The translations under genes were made by a program, and so were the position numbers. This document shows positions 14,474 through 24,326 of a DNA stretch of 59,100 nucleotides, in pieces. How positions within the stretch are numbered: the stretch's first letter is position 1; each line of letters begins with the position of its first letter. The notes below the pieces were generated by a model, which had not been told where the DNA came from, searched no databases, and saw nothing but the letters and a program-made list of their open reading frames with translations. Where the stretch lies: contig NZ_VSMC01000020.1 of assembly GCF_008728965.1 (NCBI RefSeq), positions 1-59,100 on the forward strand. Direction: 5' to 3'. This DNA is from Heminiphilus faecis (lineage in GTDB: Bacteria > Bacteroidota > Bacteroidia > Bacteroidales > Muribaculaceae).

Positions 14474-17311
14474 ATGAGAGATCCCCATAAAGAATCACGT
14501 GTTCTTCGACATTTGCGTATTGCTGACGGCTATCTTAAGTCTGGTAATAAACTCACAAAAGCGGTATTTAGGAATTTAATCGAAAGAGAAGGCGATTTAC
14601 TGGGTATTACAGAGGAAACTAAAGAAAAATGCAAAAATAAGGATGGCGAAATAATCGAATACCTTTTAGAAGGCTATCGTATAAATTACATTAATAAAGC
14701 GTGGACAAAACTTAGGGATAGACTTAAGGAAGAAGCAAAGAAGAAAGGAGATATTGCCAGTATATTGATAATAGAGGATAAACACTATCGTGGATATTCT
14801 CAAAGTTTCTCCTATGTTGTAAAAGGATACTCGATTTTATCTCATATTGAGGATAATAAAACCAAGAGGAGATCTGAATTGGAAATAGATTTAGATAAAA
14901 GATTGCAAACTATTAATTTGATAGATTTTGATATTAAAGATGTTACCTCTGAATTTTCTAAGCTGATTTTTGGGTCTGATTATCCTGAAATAGAGAAAAA
15001 GGCGATTGCTCTTTTGAATAAAAAATTCGTATTTGAACTCGAACAAATTATGAATTTAGAGGAAGCATCCGAAAGCTCTCAAATGGCTATTTTAACTCGC
15101 TATCGGAATTTGTTAAATACACGAGACAATATATTAGATTCTAATTATGCATATTGTCTATACAGATATGCCGAATTTATTAAAAAGAATCAAGCATCCA
15201 TATATAATACGATTAATCCAGATTCAGTCATCGATTGGACTCATGAAATTTGTTATTCGCTAGAGCGTGCTGTACAAATAACAGAACATGACCCTACACA
15301 AATCATAAATAATACCCGTTATATATTGGCATATGCAAACTATATCAACTGTAAAAATTTATATAGCGATAATCGATTGTTGAACCTGTATAATAAATTA
15401 TTAAGTAATTTATTGCAGATTTCCAACAGTTTATTCAAAGCCGATTGCTTGATGACTTGTGCTGATTATTTTGCCACGAGAAATGAACACCTGATTGCAT
15501 GGGATGCGCTTTCACAGGCCAATGAGGTTCTTTTAGAAATGTCAAATCATGATAATAATGTCCTTGCTAGACTTGTAATAAATCATGATATGATGGCAAG
15601 AGTGGCTGAGGCAGTCGGGTACTCAAATCTTATTGTTCTATGCAAATACGAAACTGCTATTAGATATTCTAAAAATCTATCATATGCAGATTTAAAAGCA
15701 CAGTCCTTAGATTTGAACTCGACGTATAGTAGATATGAATCAAGACTATTAGAATTGAATATGATTGAGCAGGCAAATTCTACCTATATCCAACATCTAA
15801 ATTTTCTAATCAAATCATACACTGAAATAAACTATAATGACAGGCGTCATTATTACATGAGTTCCTGTTTTTTTGAATGGTCTTGGTTCTTACACTTAAA
15901 TGATTGTCTGGAAAAATATTTTTGCGAATACAATAAAATGCTAAGTCGGATTGCCGAACTTGGGGTACTTTATTTTGCTGATGACTTTATTGAAGAATTA
16001 GAATTACTCCAACTAATTTGGAATTACTCTTATAATTCTAGTCAATATTATGAATCACAAATAGTATACGCCGACACACTTTTTAAACTAGCGGAAAAAC
16101 AGAGTTATATTTTCTCTTATCATGGAGATTTTACTCATATTATAGAAGCAAATTTCAAAAAAGCGTTGCTAATATATGAGAAATATTCCAGTACAGAAAT
16201 GCGATGCCTGATAAGTGCTGTAGACACAAAATTTCAAATTGCTGAGTTAAATTCGTTCAGTAGCAATCGAGATCCTGATAAAGTTATTAATGAATACGAA
16301 TCGTTATTATCATTTCTTGATGAGGTCGGATATGATACTCCTTTTTTTAAGCTTCAATATCTTAAAGTTCTTAATAGTTATATTAGATATTTAATATCGC
16401 AGTCTTGCAACTCAAATATAAAATCTTTGATTAGTGAAGCGAGGGGTGCTTATATTAATCTTCTACCCTATATCCGTATTGATTTTAAGGAATGGGATAA
16501 GTATAAAATCATTAATTATTTGTTTTCCTCTAATACAACGTGTCATCTTTCTGAAAATGATATCGATTATTTTTATTCTCTTGCTATCCCTGATAATAAC
16601 TTATGCTATTTTCAAAATTCATGTCTCTACCAATTTACGCAAATATATGAACTTTTAATTTGGTACTATAAAAATGCCTATTTGAAGACCCAAATAGATG
16701 ACAATCAAGCTGCGGATCTTCTAACACAAGTATTTTATTATATTTTTAATGATGAATTAACTAAAGATATTAGTGACTATAATTTTTTTGAGTTGCTAAA
16801 GCATTGTGTTGAAGCGATTCCCAACGAAGCCGAGCAGATAAAACTACGGCAATTTTTGAGAAACTTTTTGATAAAAGAAGTTCAACTCACAGAATATTTA
16901 CCATATCTTCCTCAAAATATAATAACGAAAAAGTTAGAATCAATAAAATGGAAGGAAGATAGTTCAGATATCATTTACGATTTAGCAGATTTAGCTTTAA
17001 TTTATAATGATTTAGGCTTGCGGCGTAAAGAGAAATGGGCTTATTTGAAAATTCTAGAGATTATTAATAAATATAACAGTACAAGAGAAAACGTTGAAAA
17101 AAACTCTGATACTGAAGATGAACTTGATGCATATATAAATTTGTATCGCATATATTTACAATCGTGTCGATATAAAATTGCCTTAAACTATCTTGATAAA
17201 ATAATATCGATTTATGAAAATCTGCGCAAAGAGAATAAATCATACCACAAAGTGGTAAAACAATATAAAATTGAAAAATTAGAACTTGAAGACAAGTTAT
17301 TTGAGGAATAA
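14474..17311 (+). CDS. Large helical TPR-like protein of unknown function
   Basis: The protein has 945 residues, with no signal peptide or membrane segment. The N-terminal 110 residues are basic and could bind nucleic acid or a partner. From about 220 onward it consists of repeated helix pairs rich in Tyr, Leu and Asn. The last 150 residues look like TPR units (DLADLALIYNDLGLRRKEKW, then YRIYLQSCRYKIALNYLDKI). The coding sequence is very A+T-rich. It is the only plus-strand gene of the cluster and mirrors the 978-residue helical protein at the other side. A sensor or scaffold role is plausible but not shown. Confidence 0.65.
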   Translation: MRDPHKESRVLRHLRIADGYLKSGNKLTKAVFRNLIEREGDLLGITEETKEKCKNKDGEIIEYLLEGYRINYINKAWTKLRDRLKEEAKKKGDIASILIIEDKHYRGYSQSFSYVVKGYSILSHIEDNKTKRRSELEIDLDKRLQTINLIDFDIKDVTSEFSKLIFGSDYPEIEKKAIALLNKKFVFELEQIMNLEEASESSQMAILTRYRNLLNTRDNILDSNYAYCLYRYAEFIKKNQASIYNTINPDSVIDWTHEICYSLERAVQITEHDPTQIINNTRYILAYANYINCKNLYSDNRLLNLYNKLLSNLLQISNSLFKADCLMTCADYFATRNEHLIAWDALSQANEVLLEMSNHDNNVLARLVINHDMMARVAEAVGYSNLIVLCKYETAIRYSKNLSYADLKAQSLDLNSTYSRYESRLLELNMIEQANSTYIQHLNFLIKSYTEINYNDRRHYYMSSCFFEWSWFLHLNDCLEKYFCEYNKMLSRIAELGVLYFADDFIEELELLQLIWNYSYNSSQYYESQIVYADTLFKLAEKQSYIFSYHGDFTHIIEANFKKALLIYEKYSSTEMRCLISAVDTKFQIAELNSFSSNRDPDKVINEYESLLSFLDEVGYDTPFFKLQYLKVLNSYIRYLISQSCNSNIKSLISEARGAYINLLPYIRIDFKEWDKYKIINYLFSSNTTCHLSENDIDYFYSLAIPDNNLCYFQNSCLYQFTQIYELLIWYYKNAYLKTQIDDNQAADLLTQVFYYIFNDELTKDISDYNFFELLKHCVEAIPNEAEQIKLRQFLRNFLIKEVQLTEYLPYLPQNIITKKLESIKWKEDSSDIIYDLADLALIYNDLGLRRKEKWAYLKILEIINKYNSTRENVEKNSDTEDELDAYINLYRIYLQSCRYKIALNYLDKIISIYENLRKENKSYHKVVKQYKIEKLELEDKLFEE

Positions 17312-18049
17312 ACAAAAACTCCCGAAGTAGCCAATTGTTTCATTCTGGAGTTTGGTTTAGGGAATATACAAGAACCATATTTCGATCAAGCGACGATTGT
17401 ATAAGCCTTTATGTCTTTTGCCTTTGTAACGGCAATGGGCGGTGGAAGATGTTGCAGTTGCCGGATTTCAGTTTTTTCAGGACGGTGCTTTTGTTTACGA
17501 TGCCGGGACCACAGTTGCAGGCAAGCGCGCCGAAGATAACGAAGTCTTTGCCATATCTGGAATACATGACCAGAACTTGCGGAGGTCTTTGCGGAGCAAG
17601 GTGTCTGCCTGTGCCTCGGTCACGACCAAGAATTTATGGGCTTCGGAGAAACGAGCGGTGTAGTTGAGGCGGAAGGTATTGCTTTCGAGCAACACGCGGT
17701 CGTTGTTGACGGTAATATCATCCGTATCGTAAGGTTAGCATAAAATCCTGACACTCACAAGCTTTAATTGTACCAAGAAGAAAGGTTCTTTATTGGTTAA
17801 AGAGTGAATTTCCCCAAAATTCATTAAGCATACAAATAAAATTCGTATCTGTTTCCTATTTGTTTCTTATAAAGCCAAAGTCCCAAGATATATAATTGTA
17901 TCTATGATAGTTATATGATATTACTAGGGTAATCGCCTAATATACCTTCACGCGAAGGTTGGCGGCTCCGATGCGGATACTGACCGTGCAAGCACTCCTG
18001 TTATATAATCAATTCCAACCAAACCATAACCAAAAGCACCAATATTTAC
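17312..18049. other. Gene-poor stretch with ORF remnants and a possible oriT
   Basis: An AAACTCC/GGAGTTT structure (17,316-17,353) follows the 945-residue gene and may end its transcript. A minus-strand open frame at about 17,495-17,695 (LNYTARFSEAHKFLVV...) has protein-like composition but no start context and no recognised family, so I read it as a gene remnant. The rest is A+T-rich and non-coding up to the hairpins before the relaxase. Confidence 0.4.
17934..17964. other. Possible origin of transfer upstream of the relaxase
   Basis: ACCTTC (17,944-17,949) and GAAGGT (17,954-17,959) form a perfect hairpin with a 4-nt loop. It is nested inside CGCC/GGCG arms (17,934-17,937 and 17,961-17,964). 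Such a structure shortly before a MobV gene is where an oriT would lie. The assignment rests on position and shape only. Confidence 0.3.
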
Positions 18050-19503
18050 ATGTCATCACCAAAACAGATGATGGACTTCAAACCCGTCAAATCAGTCGAT
18101 GCCAATGTCAGCAACGAGCATCAGCGCAACTGGAGCAATGAACTCTTCGAGCGAAAGGCCAAAGACCCCAACCACAACTATGACCGCACCCGAACTGCAC
18201 TCAACTTTCAGGTCGGGCCCGGTGGAGAGATAACCGCCGTTGACAAATCGCGGCGCATAGGCGACAAGCTCGAGGAGATAATCAAAAACATCTTCGACCG
18301 GATGCCAGAGTAACCGCTATCTCCAACCGGGCTGTCATGGCAGTATTCGGCGGCAACCGTGAGCGGATGCGTGAGATGGCTTTCGGTTCTCAGGAGCTGA
18401 ACGAGTATGAGGAAACAAACGGGCATATTATCCGGCAACCCGAAATCGAGCGATGGGCAAAGGACATCTATGGTTTCGTATGCCGTGAATTCGGAGAGGA
18501 AAACGTAGCCTCGTTCATAGTCCATCTTGACGAGACGGGACCACATGCGCATTGTGTGTTCGTGCCGATGACAGCCGACGGACGCCTCTGCTCAAAGGAG
18601 ATACTCGGAGGTAAGAACAAGATTGAGGCGCGGCAACACATGAGGGACCTGCACACCCGACTTGCCGAAGTGAACCGCAAATACGGTCTTGACCGTGGCG
18701 ATGACATCCATGAAACCGGCGCACGGCATCGCTCAACTGCTGAATACAACCGCGACCTTCACCGTGAGAACGCCAAGCTCGAAATTCTTATAAGCGATAA
18801 GTCCGGGCTGTTGAGCCAACTCGAAGATCAAATCAAGAAGGCTGAAACGCGTGTCAAAGGGTTAACGACCATGATTGCGAATCTCGAAAGACAGGAGGCA
18901 GAGCTGAATGACGAGATAGCTCAGTTGGAGACGGACATAGAGAATGGTGCCGGAGATGTTTCCGAATTGCGTTGCCGCATCGCTTCCCTTGAATCCCAGC
19001 TTGAATCTACCGGACAGAAGCTCGCCGACAAACGGGATAAACTCAAGCTCGCCGACCGGCAACTCGCCGAGCTTCAGGATGAACTTAACGCTCTCACCGA
19101 AAAACGCGATAATGCTCAAAATGATTATTATGAATTGACGAGCAAACATCAGGAGCAGGTGCGTATGAGACTGACTGATGCCGTCTTCGCAAGGATGGTT
19201 GTCGATATGCGCTCAGTGATTGAATCCATGCCATCGGAACAGAAAGCAGATTTAGACGGAGAATTCCTGACTGCAATCGCCTAGCAGCCCAACGAGATTT
19301 TGAAGTGTGCGATGTATCTGTTCCTCGGCTATCTCAATGGGGCAACCCAATTCGCCCAGACATGCGGAGGCGGTGGCTCCTCATCAGACCTCCCGTGGGG
19401 ACGCAATCCGGATGAAGACAATCGCCGCTTCGCCTACCGCTGCATGATGCAGGCCCACAAGATGCTGAAACCGTCTCAGCAAAAGCACGGTATCCGTCGC
19501 TAA
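18050..19503 (+). pseudogene. MobV-type relaxase, broken by a frameshift and an amber codon
   Basis: MobV (Pre/Mob) relaxases nick oriT and lead mobilisable DNA into a recipient. The start encodes MSSPKQMMDFKPVKSVDANV and stops at 18,311. The remainder is in another frame and includes DARVTAISNRAVMAV. It contains the family metal-binding motif HLDETGPHAH with VPMT and SKEILGG, then a long coiled coil (about 18,770-19,150). That frame ends in TAG at 19,282. The same frame continues after TAG into a Gly-rich tail (CGGGGSSSD ... HKMLKPSQQ) that looks like the normal C-terminus. So one gene carries two lesions and probably decayed. Very similar tails do occur as separate small mob ORFs, so the amber may be original. 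Confidence 0.8.
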
Positions 19504-19551
19504 TGTTAAAAATATTTCATCGCATACAGCTTAAATCACGCAAAATTCAGC

Positions 19552-19559
19552 TAATTTTG
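19552..19559 (+). promoter_or_regulatory. -7 box for the lipoprotein/CoiA-like pair
   Basis: TAATTTTG, 34 nt before the lipoprotein ATG. Confidence 0.55.
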
Positions 19560-19592
19560 CAATCAAAACAATAATCTTCGACTCATTATTTT

Positions 19593-20060
19593 ATGCGCAC
19601 TCGATTCTCCATATTTTCGCTCGTACTGTTGTTGTCAGTATTTCCGATGATAATTTCTTCTTGTTCGTCATCGGCTAAATTGGTCGTTTCAAATGGAGCT
19701 AACATATCTAAATACAAGTATGTGAGTTTCGGCAAAGAACAAACCGGAGATAGGGAATTGGATGATGTTATGCTATTAGTCCAAAATGAAATTGCAAATA
19801 CTAAATTGCAACCAATATCCTTAGCGTATGCTCCTGATGATTATTTAGGTTATACACTTACTCCTCATATAAATGTTAAGTCAGAAAAGTGGGATGGTGG
19901 ACATACCTACATTACCATAACTTTTTATGACCTTTATACAGACCAAAGCGTTGCCGTTGTTAAAAGTAGTGGTATTGGATTGTCAATATCACAAGACCAA
20001 AAATTAGCTTTGGGGGCTATTCGGAAAAAACTACAAACTATTTTCAGCAAAAAAGAATAG
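19593..20060 (+). CDS. Lipoprotein of unknown function
   Basis: This 155-residue protein has a signal peptide with lipobox IISSC (Cys24), so it is lipid-anchored. The mature domain is a small alpha/beta unit (KYKYVSFGKEQTGD ... DQSVAVVKSSGIG) vaguely like DUF4136-type lipoproteins, but I cannot assign it. It has its own promoter box and ends 1 nt before the CoiA-like gene, so the two should be co-transcribed. It lies inside the mobile region after the relaxase. Confidence 0.65.
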   Translation: MRTRFSIFSLVLLLSVFPMIISSCSSSAKLVVSNGANISKYKYVSFGKEQTGDRELDDVMLLVQNEIANTKLQPISLAYAPDDYLGYTLTPHINVKSEKWDGGHTYITITFYDLYTDQSVAVVKSSGIGLSISQDQKLALGAIRKKLQTIFSKKE

Positions 20061-20061
20061 T

Positions 20062-21180
20062 ATGGCAAAAATCCTCTCTCAAAATTATAGTTACGCTAAT
20101 AATTCAAGCGGTGATCTTATAAATGTTTCAACTGCTCAACGTAACGAAAAATATTTTTGTCCTATATGTGGAGAATTAATGAATCCGCATATGGGCAAAG
20201 TGCGTAGATGGCATTTCGTTCATAAAAATGCTGGGAATTGTTCTTATGAATCATACCTTCATAAATTAGCGAAAATCAAGATAAGAGAAGCATTTCTTTC
20301 TTCCGAGCATTTCCTGCTTTCCTACAATGCTAAGGCATTTTGCTCTTTAGAATGTCCGTTCATTGGTTTTCCAAAATGTGAAGGTGAAAAACCTGTTGTA
20401 TTCGATTTGCGTAGATATTATGATACCTGCGAGATAGAAGCGACTTACCACCAATACAGAGCAGACTTGCTTTTAACATCATCTACAAATCCCAAGACAC
20501 CTCCTGTGCTAATTGAAATTATGGTTACTCATAAATGTACAGAGGACAAAATCAAGGATGGCGTTCGTATTATTGAAATACCAATTCAATCAGAAGAACA
20601 AATTGACAATATAGTCAGCAACTGTAAGTTAACAGCTGTAAGGGATGAGCATTACAATTATAGCTATTCGAACGATAGAAATATCATTTTATATAACTTT
20701 AATAAAGTAGAATCATTTGACCCAATCGGCAGCTTCGATGAGTATGAAGACTGCTTTAGTCGAAAAAACACAATAGTTTTTTGGTTAAATAGCCAAGGAC
20801 AGTTCCGTTTATTTGATTGCCATTGCTATGAAGTAGGTAAGAAGTTACCGTCCAATGTCCATTATTACATAACCGAGATAGCGACTCCATTCAAAGAGAT
20901 TTTTCAAGAATTTTCTAAACGTGGTGTAAAAATTCGCAATTGTTTCTTATGCAAATTCAGCAAGCAGGACTCATGGGGAGAAAGGCTATGTGTCCTATAT
21001 AAGAAACATAATTTGCCACGCAAACCTTCTCCATATTGTGCTCTATCTTGTTCCCATTACAGAGAAGACTTTGGGGTTTCACAAAACATGATTCCGATTG
21101 CACAATCCCTATCATCAGAACAGATTAACTGTATGCAAAGCCATAAGTTCTATTATCACATTTGTAAAGATATTCTTTAA
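20062..21180 (+). CDS. CoiA-like nuclease-domain protein
   Basis: The N-terminal 80 residues of this 372-residue protein resemble the competence protein CoiA: a CPICGELM zinc knuckle, then RRWHFVH and an HKLAKIKI helix. A PD-(D/E)xK-type nuclease core follows (YRADLLL ... PPVLIEIMVTH, about residues 133-160). A second Cys cluster lies near the C-terminus (CFLCKF ... CALSC). The protein is cytoplasmic. CoiA-like nucleases on mobile DNA are thought to process or cut DNA. Here it is paired with a lipoprotein and sits before an AbiH gene, so a defence role is possible. Confidence 0.7.
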   Translation: MAKILSQNYSYANNSSGDLINVSTAQRNEKYFCPICGELMNPHMGKVRRWHFVHKNAGNCSYESYLHKLAKIKIREAFLSSEHFLLSYNAKAFCSLECPFIGFPKCEGEKPVVFDLRRYYDTCEIEATYHQYRADLLLTSSTNPKTPPVLIEIMVTHKCTEDKIKDGVRIIEIPIQSEEQIDNIVSNCKLTAVRDEHYNYSYSNDRNIILYNFNKVESFDPIGSFDEYEDCFSRKNTIVFWLNSQGQFRLFDCHCYEVGKKLPSNVHYYITEIATPFKEIFQEFSKRGVKIRNCFLCKFSKQDSWGERLCVLYKKHNLPRKPSPYCALSCSHYREDFGVSQNMIPIAQSLSSEQINCMQSHKFYYHICKDIL

Positions 21181-21182
21181 AT

Positions 21183-21359
21183 ATGAAATATAAACCTATT
21201 TGTTCCAAAGAAGAATTTGATGAGTTTATTATCAAATTGAACATCTGGATTTTTTACCAGATGCATTGGATGCTTATGATGGAGACGAAAGTAACAGATG
21301 GAATACGGATTGATTTAAACCTCAGTACATTACGAATCTATACAAAATGCAAACATTAG
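21183..21359 (+). pseudogene. Short ORF, probably a broken gene
   Basis: The frame gives about 58 residues starting MKYKPICSKEEFDEFIIKLN. After that the composition turns odd, while the next frame reads the more natural LPDALDAYDGDESNRWNTD and then stops. This looks like a small gene cut by a frameshift near 21,250. It starts 2 nt after the CoiA-like gene. No family is recognised. Confidence 0.35.
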
Positions 21360-21428
21360 TAACCGCACTAACACTTGCATTGGTAAATTATACTATTACG
21401 TTTTCGATTAAGATTGTGAATTATTAAA

Positions 21429-22343
21429 ATGAAACATCTTTATATTATTGGAAATGGATTTGACCTTTTTACAGGTCTCCATACAAGTTATTCGGATTTT
21501 AAGCATTGGCTTCAACATAAATATATTTTTGTTTATGAAAATATGAAAGCGGCTTATAATATGGATGGTAAATGGTGGAATGATTTTGAAGTAAATCTCG
21601 GAGAACTTGATATCCATCAATATGTTCGCAATTTTACACCTACAGAGAAATCTGCGGAAGAAATCATTAAACAAATTGAAGAACGAAATAATCATCTAAA
21701 TTCCATAGGTTTACTGACTGACCTACATATAGAGTCTACTTGTGCAAGTCGGCTTCGAGGTCTGCTTGATATTTTACAATACTGTTTTGAACGTTGGGTT
21801 GCTGATTGTCAAAGCATGATTACCGACCCCCAATACACTTATATTGAGGAGGATGATTCCTATTTTATCAACTTCAATTATACTGATACTATTGAATGGC
21901 TTTATAAGATTCCGGATGATAGGGTATTACATATTCATGGCAGAGCATCTAAACATGATAAATTGATATTTGGTCATAACAAATATATTCATGGAGGCAT
22001 GCTTGATGGTGTTGATGTGGAACAAACATGTTTGGAACTATCAAAATATCAGAAGAATCCGTATGAGTACATATTTAAGCATAACGAATTGCCTGATATA
22101 CTTTCAAATGTAGAATTTATTCATGTGTATGGACTATCGCTTTCTCCTGTTGATGAAAACTACTTAGATTGGATAGAGGAAAATACACCTCAAGATTGTA
22201 AATGGGAATTCAGCTGGTTCTCTGAACAAGACAAGCAACGAATAGAAAAATTCGTACTTGAACATTGGAGAATTAAAGACCGTTATCAATTGATACAGCT
22301 ACAACCAATCAATAAAGATGAAATAAATAAAGACCCTCAATAG
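21429..22343 (+). CDS. AbiH-family abortive infection protein
   Basis: This 304-residue protein carries the family hallmarks: the opening MKHLYIIGNGFDLFTGLHTS with SYSDF (a nucleotide-binding-like GNGFD turn), DDSYFINFNYTDTIEWLY in the middle, VLHIHG, and a late EFIHVYGLSLSPVDE. AbiH was first described as a single-gene phage resistance determinant in lactococci. The mechanism is not established. It is cytoplasmic with no membrane segments. It lies at the end of the accessory island, beside a CoiA-like nuclease. Confidence 0.88.
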   Translation: MKHLYIIGNGFDLFTGLHTSYSDFKHWLQHKYIFVYENMKAAYNMDGKWWNDFEVNLGELDIHQYVRNFTPTEKSAEEIIKQIEERNNHLNSIGLLTDLHIESTCASRLRGLLDILQYCFERWVADCQSMITDPQYTYIEEDDSYFINFNYTDTIEWLYKIPDDRVLHIHGRASKHDKLIFGHNKYIHGGMLDGVDVEQTCLELSKYQKNPYEYIFKHNELPDILSNVEFIHVYGLSLSPVDENYLDWIEENTPQDCKWEFSWFSEQDKQRIEKFVLEHWRIKDRYQLIQLQPINKDEINKDPQ

Positions 22344-22481
22344 CATTTTATCTCCTTTCATAGCATAGTTTGCTTGTCCAATTTCTGTGAAACCAAGCTA
22401 ACTTCTTGATATACAACTCACTTGCACTTCTTCAACGAGGAAGAGTACTAAGTAAGAATTTTAGCACAAGCACCTGATAAT

Positions 22482-22516
22482 CAATGACCAAACAAAAACA
22501 ATTTGTTTGGCCATTG
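22482..22516. terminator. Long hairpin downstream of the abiH-like gene
   Basis: Arms of 15 bp (CAATGaCCAAACAAA facing TTTGTTTGGcCATTG) pair with a single mismatch around a 5-nt loop. It is a plausible terminator for the AbiH transcript, although the T-run after it is interrupted. Confidence 0.6.
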
Positions 22517-22744
22517 GTGTTTTATAGCCTCAAATGGCAAAATTTGTTTGGCTAAAATCTGAATATTTGTCCACTCTGTCTCCATGATTTATGAGTATCT
22601 GCAACTGTTGTAATTACAGTCGTGACCAACCCGCACGATATAATATCATATGTATAAGGTGGGTTAACATTTCTCTGCCATTGTAGCATGTACGGAAGAG
22701 GCTAAAATCTATCCAACTCTAACTACCGAAGTCTTAAAATTAGC

Positions 22745-22752
22745 TATCTTTG
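22745..22752 (+). promoter_or_regulatory. -7 box for the secreted Ere/ChaN-like gene
   Basis: TATCTTTG, 52 nt before the ATG at 22,805. Confidence 0.6.
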
Positions 22753-22804
22753 TATCTTATATGCAAAACCAATCATGTAATATCCACTATAATATTTTAG
22801 TATT

Positions 22805-24064
22805 ATGACTTATACAATACTTCAACCAATCAAAAGAAGTTTCTTCCTGTTTGTCATTCTAACGATTTCATTTACTGCTGAATTATCGGCACAATCGCCG
22901 TCTGTGCCATCCATAAAAGCTCTGCATGAATATGCCGAAAAAAACGGAGTATCGCCCAAAGACTACATATTCAAGTTGTTTGAAAAATCGGATATTGTCG
23001 TGTTGGGCGAGCGCGACCATCGTGACTCCATACAGTATAATTTTATTCTCGACTTGTTGTCCGATCCCAGATTTGCCGAGCGAGTAGGACATGTCTATAC
23101 TGAAGTCGGGGGTATAAATCTGACAGAAGATGTAAACCGGCTATTACAAGGTTCTTACTCCTCCGAAAACGAATTCATGGATAGCCTTTATACCTACTAT
23201 CGGAAAGGCGAGTGCTTCTATCCGTTATGGGAGAAATACAACCGCATCAAGTTTCTCAAAGGCCTGTATAACATCAACAAGAAAGCCTCCCGTAAGATAC
23301 ATCTGGGTCTGACCGACATAAATTTCTCGTGGGACAGTATTCACACCGTGAATGATTACATGGCTTTCTGGACATCCCTTAACAAGACTAACCGCGACAG
23401 CCTCTTGAGTGCCAACTTCGCCTCGATGTACGAACGCCAGCCCCTCGTCAAGGGTGCGCGCAAAGCCCTCGTTATAACCAGTCAGCCCCACTCCATCAGC
23501 TATTCAGGCTATTTTAAACCATGGGACCGGGATTATGGAACACAAGGATGGTGGATTAAAAAGACTTTTGGCGAAGAGCGTGTCAAGATAGTTGTTCTAA
23601 ACTGGTTTGATTGGGTATTATGGAACGGGCAGAACTGCCCGATGACAGGCAACGGTGCGTGGGACGCCGCTTTTGAACGAATGAGATGCCGTCCTTTCGG
23701 AATTGACTTTCAGGACAATCCTTACGGAGAAACAAATTACAACGGACCGGCCGGAGGTGGTCCGTCATTTATCAAAGGCCAGAAATGGCAAGATGTTGCC
23801 GACGGTCTTATTTATGACGCTCCTCTCTATGACCATGTGGCGGCCATAGGGATAAAGGGTATAATCACAGAAAAATTCGAACCGGAAATCAGGCGTCGCA
23901 CAGAGATATTCTGGAGAGTGGTTCACCCCGAAGATACTATCGTTCCATTTGATGCTTTTATCAAAGAGTTTAACGTTCCAGTCACTGCTCCAGCTACTTT
24001 CAAAAGCAAAGAAGAGATAAAGCGAATGATACAGGCAACTGAAGAACAGCAACAGGATAAATGA
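22805..24064 (+). CDS. Secreted protein, erythromycin-esterase/ChaN-like fold
   Basis: This 419-residue protein has an N-terminal signal peptide (hydrophobic about 12-27, cleavage near LSAQS), so it is exported. DIVVLGERDHRDSIQYNFI (about 60-78) resembles the first strand and His/Glu-bearing turn of the EreA/ChaN superfamily (LGExTHG). TEVGGINL and later ALVITSQPHS would be further core strands. The family is common in gut Bacteroidales, but its substrate is unknown. It is monocistronic, with its own promoter. Resistance function should not be assumed from the fold. Confidence 0.55.
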   Translation: MTYTILQPIKRSFFLFVILTISFTAELSAQSPSVPSIKALHEYAEKNGVSPKDYIFKLFEKSDIVVLGERDHRDSIQYNFILDLLSDPRFAERVGHVYTEVGGINLTEDVNRLLQGSYSSENEFMDSLYTYYRKGECFYPLWEKYNRIKFLKGLYNINKKASRKIHLGLTDINFSWDSIHTVNDYMAFWTSLNKTNRDSLLSANFASMYERQPLVKGARKALVITSQPHSISYSGYFKPWDRDYGTQGWWIKKTFGEERVKIVVLNWFDWVLWNGQNCPMTGNGAWDAAFERMRCRPFGIDFQDNPYGETNYNGPAGGGPSFIKGQKWQDVADGLIYDAPLYDHVAAIGIKGIITEKFEPEIRRRTEIFWRVVHPEDTIVPFDAFIKEFNVPVTAPATFKSKEEIKRMIQATEEQQQDK

Positions 24065-24326
24065 TTCAAAGTGAAAGTATCCATCCCTTTATGATGGTAA
24101 TGGAAAGACAGGGCACATTATCTGTGTCTTATATCTTGTCCTCACGAGATGCCTTGACCTACAAATCTTATCAGCCGTTATATTGCCCATGACGACGGTG
24201 AATATTATCGCTTAATCCAAGCCATAAGAGACAGGAGCGAGAATAGTGCCGAGGAATGAGAGGCTTGGCTTCTTTTCATGTTGGTTTCCTGTCGGTTACA
24301 CGATCGGAGTGAAAATAGGCGACGTG

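Larger units (their letters stand above)
22344..22804. other. Intergenic stretch at the edge of the island
   Basis: No coding frame is convincing. It holds the strong hairpin at 22,482-22,516, a partly repeated TTTGTTTGGC (22,502-22,511 and again near 22,542-22,551), and the promoter of the downstream gene at 22,745. This is about where the A+T-rich island gives way to ordinary chromosome. Confidence 0.5.

Noticed and set aside
22805-24064. Erythromycin resistance gene
   Set aside because: Only the fold-level LGExxH pattern is shared. It is exported and sits in a chromosomal context, so a resistance claim is not supported.
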